Below, piece after piece: positions 39,368 to 48,022 of a stretch of 64,000 nucleotides of DNA (positions within the stretch are counted from its first letter, which is position 1; each line of letters starts with the position of its first letter). The translations under genes and the position numbers were made by a program. The DNA is from JACXTP01 sp963827905 (GTDB taxonomy: Archaea; Thermoplasmatota; Thermoplasmata; Methanomassiliicoccales; UBA472): positions 1 through 64,000 of the forward strand of contig CAWHCB010000008.1 of assembly GCA_963827905.1 (NCBI GenBank). Reading direction: 5' to 3'. Below the pieces are notes generated by a model, which searched no databases, was not told the origin of the DNA, and worked only from the letters and a program-made list of their open reading frames with translations.

Positions 39368-40045
39368 TCAGACGCCGGTGACCAGCTCGATCAATGTGGC
39401 CTTTACGTCCTTGGCCTTGATTACGCCTGATGCCAAAAGCACTCCCTTCGCACCGAGCTCCATGGCCTTCCTTAGGTCCTTCCCGTTCTTGACGCCCGCG
39501 CCACAGAGCACAGGGATGTGGGAGTCCACGCGGTGCACTGCCTGGACCGCCTTCTGTACCACCTCTGGCTTGGCGTCCGTGACCGAAACATTGCCCCCGA
39601 TCAGCTCGGGCGGTTCGACGGCCACGAAATCAGGCTCGTATGATGCTATGATCATGGCTGTCTGTGGGCTGTCCGCGCAAACGATGGTGGTCAGACCAGC
39701 GGATTTGCATTCATTCACCGATGCGGATATGTCATAGAGCATGAGTCGGTGCTCGGAGTGGTTTAACAGCGTGCCATTTGCCCCTGTCTGCTTCACAGCC
39801 GATGGGGTTATCCAACCGGTGTTCGCCCCAGCTGATTTAGCATCGGTATGCTGGCAGAACACAGGGATGTGGACCGCCTGGGCCACCCTGGCCAATTCCA
39901 GCGTGGGCGGACAGACGATTATGTTCGTCCCGGTTCGTTCTGCCACCTCCTCGCAGACCTTGGCGATCTCGATGGCCTTGACGCCCTCGACCTCACGATA
40001 GGTCTTGAAGTTGACCACGATGACTGGCGCCTTCAGCTCAGTCAA
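39368..40045 (-). CDS. tpiA: Triosephosphate isomerase, archaeal type
   Basis: Interconverts dihydroxyacetone phosphate and glyceraldehyde 3-phosphate. Short archaeal form of 225 residues. Active-site lysine is in VVNFKTY, the histidine in LLNHSEHRL and the catalytic glutamate in VAVEPPELIGG; GAKGVLLASGV is the phosphate site. Its start overlaps the end of the aldolase/phosphatase gene by 8 bases, so the two gluconeogenic enzymes are made together. Confidence 0.97.
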   Translation of the reverse strand: MTELKAPVIVVNFKTYREVEGVKAIEIAKVCEEVAERTGTNIIVCPPTLELARVAQAVHIPVFCQHTDAKSAGANTGWITPSAVKQTGANGTLLNHSEHRLMLYDISASVNECKSAGLTTIVCADSPQTAMIIASYEPDFVAVEPPELIGGNVSVTDAKPEVVQKAVQAVHRVDSHIPVLCGAGVKNGKDLRKAMELGAKGVLLASGVIKAKDVKATLIELVTGV

Positions 40046-41180
40046 GCTTCTCCATCCTGTCCTGCAATTTCTTAAGGACGGCCGGGCGGGTGGTGTACTC
40101 CATCTCCTCCGGGCCTAGGATGCCGGGCATGAACGGTCCATGTTGACGCATGTAGATGCTGGCCTTTACCGCCTTGCGCCTGGCCTCGTCCCATACGCTT
40201 CCCGCGAAATAGTCGATCGGTTGATGGAATCCGATGGGGGATTCCGGGTCCTCTAGACCCATGAGCTTGCCATGACTGATCTGGAATCCGACGCAGCAGA
40301 TGCGTGGCGGCCCGTCGAAATAGGAAGGGTCGGAATCATCGACCGCACATGGGTACCAGGCACCATAGTGGGACCCCCTCATCCACCCAGCCACCAGCTG
40401 GGGGAACATGAATGGCTGCAGCGCCTCTCCGACCGCTGGTAGGCCGCTCTGGCAGCGAACGATGGCCACAGGGTCGTCCTTGCCTACGTACTTACCCGCG
40501 CACAAGTTCAGCTTCTCGGTGCTCACCACTGCTCCGACACCGATGTCGGAGTGCTTGCTCCAGATCCTCTTTATGGCATAGCGAGTCGTATCACCGAGCA
40601 GGCTGAGGATATCATATGACTCCTCGGGGGCGGACATGACGATCCGTTTGGAATCAATGACGTCCACTATCTCGAACTTGAATCCCTCATGGGCCCTTGG
40701 ATCGATGACCAGGCCTGTCGTGGTGAACGGGTCCATGAATATCCGGCACAACGGCATGGAATAGGCGGACGGTTCTGTCTTGTCGGCCATGAACACCAGC
40801 ACTGGCTCGGCGCCACGCTCGGTGAACTCCACCTCGGCCGCCCCTGGACCCATCCCGCGAATGTTGCCGCTGAAGGCGTCCTTCAAAATATCTTGACCGG
40901 CAGCGTACATCTTCATCTGCCTGGCAAGCTTGGCGGCCTGCTGGAACGCTTCAAATGCCAGGGCATGGACGTCGCAGTGGTTCTCGCCCTTGGTGTGGGT
41001 CATGATCAGGTTTATGTCGTCGCCCACCCTGGTCACGTAGAAATCGTTGATCGTCCCTGCCTTCAGGCCGTCCTTCAAGACCTCTTCGCACTTGCGCATC
41101 ATCTTCGGGTGGGGCCTGGAATGACCACAGACCGACCCGACATCGGCCTTTATGACGGACAACGTTACCTTATCTGACAT
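40038..41180 (-). CDS. fbp: Fructose-1,6-bisphosphate aldolase/phosphatase
   Basis: Bifunctional archaeal enzyme that condenses triose phosphates and dephosphorylates the product to fructose 6-phosphate, driving gluconeogenesis. About 380 residues. The N-terminus VTLSVIKADVGSVCGHSRPHP and the GGENHCDVH-like metal site (HTKGENHCDVHALAF) are diagnostic, as are DPFTTTGLVIDP and the C-terminal YTTRPAVLKKLQDR. ATG 41180 (MSDKVTLS) is preferred over 41189. Forms an operon with tpiA. Confidence 0.97.
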   Translation of the reverse strand: MSDKVTLSVIKADVGSVCGHSRPHPKMMRKCEEVLKDGLKAGTINDFYVTRVGDDINLIMTHTKGENHCDVHALAFEAFQQAAKLARQMKMYAAGQDILKDAFSGNIRGMGPGAAEVEFTERGAEPVLVFMADKTEPSAYSMPLCRIFMDPFTTTGLVIDPRAHEGFKFEIVDVIDSKRIVMSAPEESYDILSLLGDTTRYAIKRIWSKHSDIGVGAVVSTEKLNLCAGKYVGKDDPVAIVRCQSGLPAVGEALQPFMFPQLVAGWMRGSHYGAWYPCAVDDSDPSYFDGPPRICCVGFQISHGKLMGLEDPESPIGFHQPIDYFAGSVWDEARRKAVKASIYMRQHGPFMPGILGPEEMEYTTRPAVLKKLQDRMEKLD

Positions 41181-41266
41181 GGATACCATCCCGTGGATGT
41201 CTTTCTGAATGTCCTGGTTCTATATAATCATTGACGCCTCTTCGGGGAGCTAGAGGTGTAGTCGGA

Positions 41267-42274
41267 ATGGAACTGGTCAAGCCCCGCAGGATGGCTGAGG
41301 GAGACACCATTGGATTGATCGCTCCCTCCCAATCCGCCGCCTACATCGAACCGAGGGTTTGGCAGATCGGATTGGACCGCCTACGCTCCTTGGGCTTCGA
41401 GGTCAAGGTGGGCGAACATGTCATGGAGCGCACCGGGCACACCGCCGGGAGCGTGGAGAATCGCCTGGCCGACCTTACCGACTTCCTGGAAGATGAAGAT
41501 GTCGCTGCCATCATGACGGTGTTTGGTGGCTACAGCTCAAACCAACTCCTGCACCACATCGATTATGATCTGGTGAGGAAGGCCCGCAAATTCTTCGTCG
41601 GGTATAGCGACATCACCGCCATGAACAATGCCTTCCTAAGCAAGGCAGGTCTGGCCAGTTTCTCGGGCCCGGCCTTCGTCACCTTCTGTCAGCCCGATCT
41701 CCCCCGTTACACCATCGACAGGTTCATGGAGTTGGCGCGGGGGGACGAGGATGTGGTTACGGTCAGGGCGAGCGACGAATGGGCGGAGGACCTATGGTTC
41801 GAGAAGGAGGACCTCGGCCCCAGGGAATGGAGGATGAATACTGGATGGAGGGTCATAAATGGCGGGAAGGTGTCCGGAAAGGCCGTGGGAGGCAACCTGA
41901 ACACTTTGTTGCTCCTCAGCGGTACTGAATTCTGGCCCGACCTCGATGGTGCTGTGCTTTTCCTCGAGGAGGACGATCACGAGTCGCCAGCCACCATCGA
42001 TCGCAACCTGACCCATCTGAAGCATCTCGGCGTTTTTGACCAGATATCCGGATTGGTATTGGGTCGGTTCCCGTCCGCCGTCGGGTTCGATGTTAAGGAC
42101 GACCTGGAATCCATCATCACTAATCTGGCCATCGATGAGCAGGTCCCGATCGTTTGCGACGTCGACCTGTCCCATACCGATCCCCTTATGACAGTGCCCC
42201 TAGGGATAAAGACGGAGCTGGACTGCCAAGAAGGATGCATCCGGTTCCTTGAAAAAGCTGTGACGGAACGATGA
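41267..42274 (+). CDS. S66 peptidase, LD-carboxypeptidase/MccF-like
   Basis: Serine peptidase of 335 residues with the S66 layout. The nucleophile is in FFVGYSDITAM, and the C-terminal part carries the Glu and His of the triad (DQVPIVCDVDLSHTDPLMTVPLG). Bacterial members cut murein tetrapeptides or inactivate microcin C. Archaea of this kind lack murein, so a detoxifying or peptide-recycling role is more likely. GAGGTG lies 8 bases before ATG 41267. A terminator hairpin follows the stop. Confidence 0.9.
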   Translation: MELVKPRRMAEGDTIGLIAPSQSAAYIEPRVWQIGLDRLRSLGFEVKVGEHVMERTGHTAGSVENRLADLTDFLEDEDVAAIMTVFGGYSSNQLLHHIDYDLVRKARKFFVGYSDITAMNNAFLSKAGLASFSGPAFVTFCQPDLPRYTIDRFMELARGDEDVVTVRASDEWAEDLWFEKEDLGPREWRMNTGWRVINGGKVSGKAVGGNLNTLLLLSGTEFWPDLDGAVLFLEEDDHESPATIDRNLTHLKHLGVFDQISGLVLGRFPSAVGFDVKDDLESIITNLAIDEQVPIVCDVDLSHTDPLMTVPLGIKTELDCQEGCIRFLEKAVTER

Positions 42275-42282
42275 AAAGGGTC

Positions 42283-42305
42283 AGGTGGCCGTAGGCCACC
42301 TTTAG
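42283..42305. terminator. Convergent hairpin terminator
   Basis: AGGTGGCC and GGCCACCT pair around GTA, with T runs on both sides (TTTA on plus; TTTTC beyond GACCC on minus). It lies between the S66 gene and the convergent ferredoxin gene and could serve both. Confidence 0.65.
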
Positions 42306-42311
42306 ATGCTT

Positions 42312-42533
42312 TCAGCCCACTTTGATCGCCGATACCGGGCAGGCATCGGCCGCCTTGTCCGCGCACCCCTTCTTGGCGTCAGGCACATCACCCTCCAGAG
42401 GTCCGCCCTTACGGAACTCAGGCTTTAGGTTGGAGGTGCCCCCGTCGCCCTCCATGAAGATCTCAGGGCACTCATCGTTGTAGCACAGTCCACATCCCGT
42501 GCAATCATTGTCATCCACGCTGACCTTGACCAT
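42312..42533 (-). CDS. Ferredoxin, single [4Fe-4S] type
   Basis: A 73-residue electron carrier. Cysteines in CTGCGLC plus the later CPVSAI-type cysteine would hold one cluster; the usual second set is missing (CADKAADACP). Sequence between them is acidic. A lone gene, converging on the S66 peptidase. Confidence 0.92.
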   Translation of the reverse strand: MVKVSVDDNDCTGCGLCYNDECPEIFMEGDGGTSNLKPEFRKGGPLEGDVPDAKKGCADKAADACPVSAIKVG

Positions 42534-42689
42534 GAGGGATAGGATTGATGTGGTATGCAGTTAGTTCTTTCGGTCGCCGCCCATTGAATGCGATCCCCCT
42601 TGCCAGTTGCTAATCCCCCTAGCTACATCGAGGCCAGGTCCAACCATATTTTTATAGCTGGATTGGATTTATCGATTTCAGGTTCGACC

Positions 42690-44006
42690 ATGCAAAACGA
42701 CCAGGTGAAGAGCTCAAGGACGATAACAGCGCAGGACTCCGACATGGAGGTCACCGTGAAAGGTTGGGTCCAGGAGGTCAGGAACCTTGGGGGCATCTCA
42801 TTCCTAATCATCAGGGACCGCTATGGGACCGTCCAGGTGACCGCCCCGAAGAAGAAGGTCCCCCCGGAGCTCATGGCCGCCATCTCCAGCATCCCACGGG
42901 AGTCGGTGGTGGCGGTCAAGGGAATGGTAAAAGCCAGCAACCAGGTTAAGTCAGGCTACGAGATCATCCCGTCTGAGATGGTCGTTCTCAGCATGGCCCA
43001 ATCGCCACTTCCCATGGGTGTCGTCGATAAGGTGAGCGTGGAGATGGACACCCGTTTCAACCATCGATTCATGGACCTACGCAAGCCGGAAACGCGGGCG
43101 GTCATCGAGATAAAATCGCTGGCCTTGGAACTTTTGGGGGAATACATGAGGTCCCAGGACTTCGTGGAGATGTTCACCCCCAAGATAGTCGCTTCCGGGG
43201 CTGAGGGGGGAGCTTCCCTCTTCGAGATCAAGTACTTCGACAGGAAGGCCTACCTGGCCCAATCGCCGCAACTCTACAAGCAAATGATGATGGCCACAGG
43301 GCTGGACCGGGTGTATGAGATCGGCCCAGCGTTCCGGGCCGAGCTCTCTGACACGGTGCGCCACGTCTCGGAGTTCATATCCTTCGATGCCGAGGTCGCG
43401 TTCATAGAGAGCCAGCGTGACGTCATGGACATCATGGAAGGTGTGACCCATCATATATTCAAAGGGGTGGCGGAGCGGGGCAAGGAGCACCTGGAGAAGA
43501 TGGGCGTGGAGGTAAAGGTGCCAAGGCTCCCCTATCCAATAATGACCTACTCAGAGGCACTGGACCTGGTGCGTGAGACCGGTCTCGCTCTTAAGGAGGG
43601 CGACGACCTAGGGACGGAGGGGGAGAAGGTCATCGGCGACATAATGAAGGAGAAGGGCTTCGACATGTACTGGTTCGTCGAGTACCCTGAGGACGCCAAG
43701 CCGTTCTACATAATGGAGAAGGACGGCACCCCCTACTCCTATTCGTTCGACCTCGATTATAAAGGCCAGGAGATGGCCTCAGGTGGACAGAGGGAGCACC
43801 GCTACGAACGCCTGGTGCAACGCATGGTCAAGAAGGGTCTCGACCCCAAGGACTTCGAGTTCTACCTCAATCCGTTCGCCTACGGAATGCCGCCCCATGG
43901 CGGATTCGGCTTGGGCATAGAGAGGTTCGTGGTGAAGATGCTAGACCTGCCCAACATCCGGGAGGCGATCCTCTTCCCCCGCGACCGCAACCGGCTCGTG
44001 CCATGA
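42690..44006 (+). CDS. aspS: Aspartyl-tRNA synthetase (archaeal AspS/AsxS)
   Basis: Class II synthetase of 438 residues. N-terminal OB fold for the anticodon (VTVKGWVQEVRNLGGISFLIIRDRYG), then motif 2 (GPAFRAELSDTVRHVSEF) and motif 3 (GFGLGIERFVVKML) of the catalytic core. The frame is open upstream, but ATG 42690 starts the conserved part. Without a check of the tRNA-discrimination residues I cannot say whether it also charges tRNA-Asn. Its stop overlaps the next start by 4 bases. Confidence 0.96.
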   Translation: MQNDQVKSSRTITAQDSDMEVTVKGWVQEVRNLGGISFLIIRDRYGTVQVTAPKKKVPPELMAAISSIPRESVVAVKGMVKASNQVKSGYEIIPSEMVVLSMAQSPLPMGVVDKVSVEMDTRFNHRFMDLRKPETRAVIEIKSLALELLGEYMRSQDFVEMFTPKIVASGAEGGASLFEIKYFDRKAYLAQSPQLYKQMMMATGLDRVYEIGPAFRAELSDTVRHVSEFISFDAEVAFIESQRDVMDIMEGVTHHIFKGVAERGKEHLEKMGVEVKVPRLPYPIMTYSEALDLVRETGLALKEGDDLGTEGEKVIGDIMKEKGFDMYWFVEYPEDAKPFYIMEKDGTPYSYSFDLDYKGQEMASGGQREHRYERLVQRMVKKGLDPKDFEFYLNPFAYGMPPHGGFGLGIERFVVKMLDLPNIREAILFPRDRNRLVP

Positions 44007-45250
44007 CGAGGGGCCAAATGGACCTGATGAAATCCAGGGATAAGTTCACCCAGACCGTAAAGACAGGGTGGAGGAGAAGGGCTGAGCCCATTCCAAGCAG
44101 GAAGAAGCTGTTGATCCTAATCGTGGTAGGCCTCCTGTTCTATGGTGGCATCATCGCCTTGGACAACCTGGTGCTTCGGCCCCATCTCAACGAGATCTTC
44201 GGCGAGCCGATCGACCTTTCCTACTACCAGGAAAGGGGCCAGGCCATCCTTGATGGGCAAATTCCGTACCTAGACTTCGAATCGGAATCGCCCCCGCTGG
44301 TGATGTACCTGATGGTGATCCCTCAGTACTTCGGAGGGGAGATGTGGATGTACCAGCTCTACTTCGCTCTTTTCGCCATACTGACCTCGGTGTCCATCTA
44401 CATGGGTTTCCGCCGATTCAACGATTTCTACGCGTTCACCGCTGGCATCTCCTATCTGTTCCTACCCTATGCTTTCATCGAGTTCACCCTGGGAGTCCAG
44501 GATGAAGCCATAACCGTCCTTTTCTTCGTTTTGCCGCTGATAACCTTCATCATGGGAAGGATGGCGTACAGCGGCTTGCTGTTCACCTTGGGGACCTGGA
44601 CCAAGTTTATCGACATACTGCTCATACCATGGGCTATCTTGAAGGCGAGGACCAATAGGGACCGCACCGTCCTGGTGGTGGTCTTCGCCGGACTGTCTTT
44701 GGCGGTGGTGATTCCATTCCTCATATGTTGCCCTGAGGAGTTCCTTTCCTTCCCAAGGTACTATTTCCTAGGCGAACCCGACGCCCAGACCGGGGGATCG
44801 GGCATAAGTCCCTGGCATTTTCTTGACCTGGGGGGATATGGCCTTCCCGGTTGGGCTGGGGCAACGTTGACAGTGGCATCACTTTTGGCCGCGACGCTCA
44901 TCGCCTATCATTGGAAGATGCGTTTCTGGGAGGGGGCGACCTTCATTTTAATCATCTTCTTCATATTCTACCCAAAGATCGCCTTCGTCTACTTCACCAT
45001 GCCCGCCATCCTCTTGCTGATGTGGGGGGTCAGGGATGAAAAGGTGCTCTGGCGCATCATCCTGATGTCCATCCCGCTCTTCGCGGCCGTTGCCTTCTCG
45101 GAGAACGGGAACGAGCTCATCCTGGACTACTCATGGGGCTGGATCGTGGGGCTGTCGCTCAGTCTTGTCGGTTGGGCCATATTCGTCCATGCGTGGTGGT
45201 TGACCAAGGGAAAGCCCACCTTCTTCGAGGAGGACCCCTCGGTCCCTTGA
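44003..45250 (+). CDS. Polytopic membrane protein, GT-C (GT87/DUF2029)-like glycosyltransferase
   Basis: 415 residues with about ten transmembrane helices. After helix 1 comes a loop with EPIDLSYYQERGQAILDGQIPYLDFESESPP, which resembles the acidic catalytic loop of GT-C glycosyltransferases that use polyprenyl-phosphate sugars. The ATG overlaps the aspS stop (ATGA), so translation is coupled though the functions look unrelated. Family naming is by pattern only; the sugar and acceptor are unknown. Confidence 0.7.
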   Translation: MTRGQMDLMKSRDKFTQTVKTGWRRRAEPIPSRKKLLILIVVGLLFYGGIIALDNLVLRPHLNEIFGEPIDLSYYQERGQAILDGQIPYLDFESESPPLVMYLMVIPQYFGGEMWMYQLYFALFAILTSVSIYMGFRRFNDFYAFTAGISYLFLPYAFIEFTLGVQDEAITVLFFVLPLITFIMGRMAYSGLLFTLGTWTKFIDILLIPWAILKARTNRDRTVLVVVFAGLSLAVVIPFLICCPEEFLSFPRYYFLGEPDAQTGGSGISPWHFLDLGGYGLPGWAGATLTVASLLAATLIAYHWKMRFWEGATFILIIFFIFYPKIAFVYFTMPAILLLMWGVRDEKVLWRIILMSIPLFAAVAFSENGNELILDYSWGWIVGLSLSLVGWAIFVHAWWLTKGKPTFFEEDPSVP

Positions 45251-45282
45251 CGGCTCATTGGGCTGAATAGAATAGGAAAAAA

Positions 45283-45289
45283 TATATTT
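45283..45289 (+). promoter_or_regulatory. TATA box upstream of the RusA-like gene
   Basis: TATATTT within AAAAAATATATTTG, about 35 bases before the ATG at 45321; it would give a leader of about 10 bases. Confidence 0.5.
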
Positions 45290-45320
45290 GCCCGGAGATT
45301 TATTACCTGGCAAGGATGGG

Positions 45321-45857
45321 ATGCACTTGGAGTTCCAACTAGATCTCGGCGACGGGTTCTACGAGGCGAGTCCGATCGAGGAACTCGTGGACGTACCGAT
45401 GATAGAGGATGGATCGAACGCAGACCTCATCGAGTTCTTCGTGGCGGGTGAGCCAGTTCCCCAGGGGAGCACCAAGTCCTTCTACATCGAGAAGCTCAAC
45501 CGGGTGGTAACCACCCATGGTAATCGGAACACCGATCGCTGGAGGCATCGCATAGCCAATGAGGCGCAGAGATGCAACGAGGACCGCGCCTTGAGCTTCT
45601 ATTGCGAGGACCGCAATCTCGGTTATGTGGTGAGGATGCAATTCCATTTCACCAAGCCGAAGAGCATGCCCAAGAAGCGCAACCTCAATACAAAGAGACC
45701 GGACCTGGACAAATTGGTCCGGGCCGTCCTTGATGGGATAACCGGTGTCCTCATCCCCGATGACGCTCAGGTCATCGGCATATCCGCACTGAAGTGTTAT
45801 TGTGATGGGACGCATCAGCCCGGACTCACCATAAGCGTCAAGCGGATGAATGGCTAG
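45321..45857 (+). CDS. rusA: RusA-like Holliday-junction endonuclease
   Basis: A 178-residue protein with the RusA pattern: FVAGEPVPQGSTKSFY at the start of the fold and the acidic block RPDLDKLVRAVLDGITGVLIPDDAQVI, where conserved aspartates bind metal. RusA cuts four-way junctions and is usually phage-borne. An extra acidic 35-residue N-terminal part is not typical. No other phage gene is nearby. ATG 45321 is preceded by AAGGATGG. Confidence 0.87.
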   Translation: MHLEFQLDLGDGFYEASPIEELVDVPMIEDGSNADLIEFFVAGEPVPQGSTKSFYIEKLNRVVTTHGNRNTDRWRHRIANEAQRCNEDRALSFYCEDRNLGYVVRMQFHFTKPKSMPKKRNLNTKRPDLDKLVRAVLDGITGVLIPDDAQVIGISALKCYCDGTHQPGLTISVKRMNG

Positions 45858-45858
45858 G

Positions 45859-45950
45859 CGGACCCGGGATCTGCACTCATAGGGCTCATCATCTCCCAGG
45901 GGATCAGCTGACCCTCTTCTCTTCATCAAGCGAAAGGAATCCCGGGTCCG
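45859..45950. repeat. Perfect 12-bp inverted repeat with 68-bp spacer
   Basis: CGGACCCGGGAT (45859-45870) and ATCCCGGGTCCG (45939-45950) match perfectly. It begins right after the rusA stop. On the minus strand the spacer holds two TGATGA (C-box-like) and one CTGA (D-box-like) elements in alternating order. A plus-strand terminator without a T run, or a small RNA gene, are both possible. Confidence 0.5.
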
Positions 45951-46076
45951 TGTCAAGGTTAAGACCGGCCCCACCCTTAAATCTGCTGGCCAATGTGAGT
46001 TGTTAAGTGGGAGACGAGTTTCGGCACGGATAGTTCCGGAACGGACATCAGTGTTATTACTTTTCAGCCAATTAAT

Positions 46077-46286
46077 ATGGTTTACCTTGAGGGGGACCTC
46101 CCCAGAAGGAAAACAAGGATGAGAGAGTACATGCGCAAGAAGTCGTTGGAAACGGTTAGGAAGACCTACGTCGGTGTGCCATATTCCTTGAAGGTGGCCC
46201 ATCTGATCGAGTCATGCGGCTACGGGTTCGTAGTGTCATGCGAGACCGGAAACATATCGAACGTCTTCGATCCGAGCCAGGAGTGA
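46077..46286 (+). CDS. Small basic protein of unknown function
   Basis: A 69-residue frame with a basic N-terminal half (PRRKTRMREYMRKKSLETVRK) and a less charged C-terminal half. No known domain. It sits between two independently transcribed genes and has no strong ribosome site, so it may or may not be translated. Confidence 0.4.
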   Translation: MVYLEGDLPRRKTRMREYMRKKSLETVRKTYVGVPYSLKVAHLIESCGYGFVVSCETGNISNVFDPSQE

Positions 46287-46341
46287 ACTGGAATGACGAT
46301 CACCTCTCTCGGTACCAGACGTTGAGGCTCCCCACCAATAT

Positions 46342-46350
46342 TTTTTATAT
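46342..46350 (+). promoter_or_regulatory. TATA box of the RAM-domain gene
   Basis: TTTTTATAT centred about 26 bases before the ATG at 46372, which would place transcription start at or next to the start codon (leaderless mRNA). Confidence 0.5.
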
Positions 46351-46371
46351 CGGCAAGCCTACATCAAGGTG

Positions 46372-46617
46372 ATGCCTGGGGCAATTGTCATAATCAACAC
46401 CGACATCGGACAGGAGACTTCGGTGCTTGAGGCGCTATCCCACGTTCCACAGGTTCAGAACGCCTACGTGGTTTTCGGAGTGTACGACCTGGTGGCCTTT
46501 GTGAGCGCGCCAAGCATGGAGGAGCTGGAGGCCTTGCTATCCGTCCGATTGCGCAAGGTCCCTGGTGTAAGGTCCACTTTGACCCTTGTGGTGAGCAAGG
46601 AGATGATGAGGGAATGA
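46372..46617 (+). CDS. Stand-alone Lrp/AsnC ligand-binding (RAM) domain protein
   Basis: An 81-residue protein made only of the alpha-beta sandwich that senses amino acids in Lrp/AsnC regulators (AIVIINTDIGQETSVLEAL, VYDLVAFVSAPSMEEL, VPGVRSTLTLVV). There is no DNA-binding helix-turn-helix. Such single-domain proteins form rings and may modulate full-length Lrp proteins. The nuclease-like gene follows 31 bases later on the same strand. Confidence 0.88.
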   Translation: MPGAIVIINTDIGQETSVLEALSHVPQVQNAYVVFGVYDLVAFVSAPSMEELEALLSVRLRKVPGVRSTLTLVVSKEMMRE

Positions 46618-46648
46618 GGCTCGGGCCTCGTTGATCAGAGGTGACCCT

Positions 46649-47284
46649 TTGGACAAGTTCACAGAGGACCTTGAGACATTGATGGGCATGTTGGTCCAGG
46701 ATTGCACCCCAGAAGAGCTGGAGAAGATGCTCACGCTGCAAAGGCACCTTGTGGAATTAAGGGAGCGCAACCTCCTGAAGATCAACCACTCGGTCATGGA
46801 GCTCATAGTGGCGAAGTACCTTGTCAAGGACGGGTACCATGTGGAATTGGAACATACCATCGACGCGGGCCTGAACTGCGATGTCTACGCAGAGAAGGGA
46901 GATGGGATCACGATAATCGAGGTCGAGACCGGATATGTCCCGCCCGCCCATGCCCTAGACCCTTTGGATTACATCAAGGCGCGAATAGCAAGCAAGATTG
47001 CGAGATATAGCAACCATTGTCACAAGTTCTTGCTCGCCGCCCCGCCCCATTACATCATGCCCATACCGTTGTTCTTCACCCTTTCGCCAAGACAGAGGGA
47101 GGTCGGGGACCTGTCGGTGATCAAACGTTACTGCGACATGTACTATACCAGCCCCCCGGTCAGCCTGGAGGAGATAATGAACTCGCGGATCCATGGGGTG
47201 GAGATCATCGATGTGGACACGGCATCGCTGCGCGAGCTCGACCCGGAACAATACATCGCACTCACGGAACTGTGGTATCTGTAA
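46649..47284 (+). CDS. Putative PD-(D/E)xK-fold nuclease-like protein
   Basis: A 211-residue protein. After a helical start, LNCDVYAEKGDGITIIEVETGY fits the core of the restriction-endonuclease-like fold (D...E-x-E), with an upstream helix NHSVMELIVAKYLVKDGYHVELEH that also fits. The canonical lysine is replaced, so activity is uncertain. TTG 46649 is chosen because GAGGTGA lies 4 bases before it; the open frame reaches back to TTG 46631. It probably shares a transcript with the RAM-domain gene. Confidence 0.6.
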   Translation: MDKFTEDLETLMGMLVQDCTPEELEKMLTLQRHLVELRERNLLKINHSVMELIVAKYLVKDGYHVELEHTIDAGLNCDVYAEKGDGITIIEVETGYVPPAHALDPLDYIKARIASKIARYSNHCHKFLLAAPPHYIMPIPLFFTLSPRQREVGDLSVIKRYCDMYYTSPPVSLEEIMNSRIHGVEIIDVDTASLRELDPEQYIALTELWYL

Positions 47285-47338
47285 TGGAAATGGGGAAAAG
47301 GCCGATGTTATAATAATCGTTCATCGATATCGGCCTGG

Positions 47339-47965
47339 ATGTTCGAGGACTCCCCTGGCCTGTTCCTATTGAGCGTCGCCTTCATATCGCTATCCGGGGT
47401 GCTCATGCCAGGGCCGGTCTTCGCCGCCACTGTGGCGCAAGGGTACAAGGACAAGAACGCTGGCCTTCGGATCGTCTTGGGCCATGCTTTGGTCGAGATC
47501 CCCCTCATCGTGCTCATTTTCTTTGGGTTCGACTATATCTTCGAGGACGAGGGCATGTTCGCCATCGTCGCGGCCATCGGCGGGGCCATCCTGATATGGA
47601 TGGGCATAGGCATGGTCCGGGCTAGGGAGGTGATGGTCTGCGAGGGGGTCGGTCCTACCCGCAGCGCCTTCGTGGATGGGGTCATAACCACCATCACCAA
47701 TCCCTACTGGTTGATGTGGTGGGCCACCGTTGGAGCGGCACTGGTGGCCACCGCGGTGACGTTCGGACTGGCCATGCTTCCCATCTTCGTGGCCGTGCAT
47801 CTCGGTTGCGATGCAGGATGGGAGTATTTCATCTCCAACACGGTGAATCGGACCAAAGGGCTGTGGAACATTAAATGGCACCACATGCTGATCCTCGCCT
47901 CCGGATTGCTCATGTTCGTTTTCGGATTGTACTTCCTTGTCAGCTCGATCGGGGTCCTCCTCTGA
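47339..47965 (+). CDS. LysE family exporter
   Basis: A 208-residue membrane protein with about six helices and LysE/RhtB features: FISLSGVLMPGPVFAATVAQGY (the PGP motif after helix 1) and AFVDGVITTITNPYWLMWWATVGAAL. Members export amino acids or other small metabolites. It lies 58 bases upstream of the Rieske-Grx-FTR cluster on the same strand and could be read with it. Confidence 0.87.
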   Translation: MFEDSPGLFLLSVAFISLSGVLMPGPVFAATVAQGYKDKNAGLRIVLGHALVEIPLIVLIFFGFDYIFEDEGMFAIVAAIGGAILIWMGIGMVRAREVMVCEGVGPTRSAFVDGVITTITNPYWLMWWATVGAALVATAVTFGLAMLPIFVAVHLGCDAGWEYFISNTVNRTKGLWNIKWHHMLILASGLLMFVFGLYFLVSSIGVLL

Positions 47966-48022
47966 TCCTCACAAGTATTATGTCCTAATGCCTGCCATAA
48001 TGTGGCCAAGGTAGAGGCTGAG

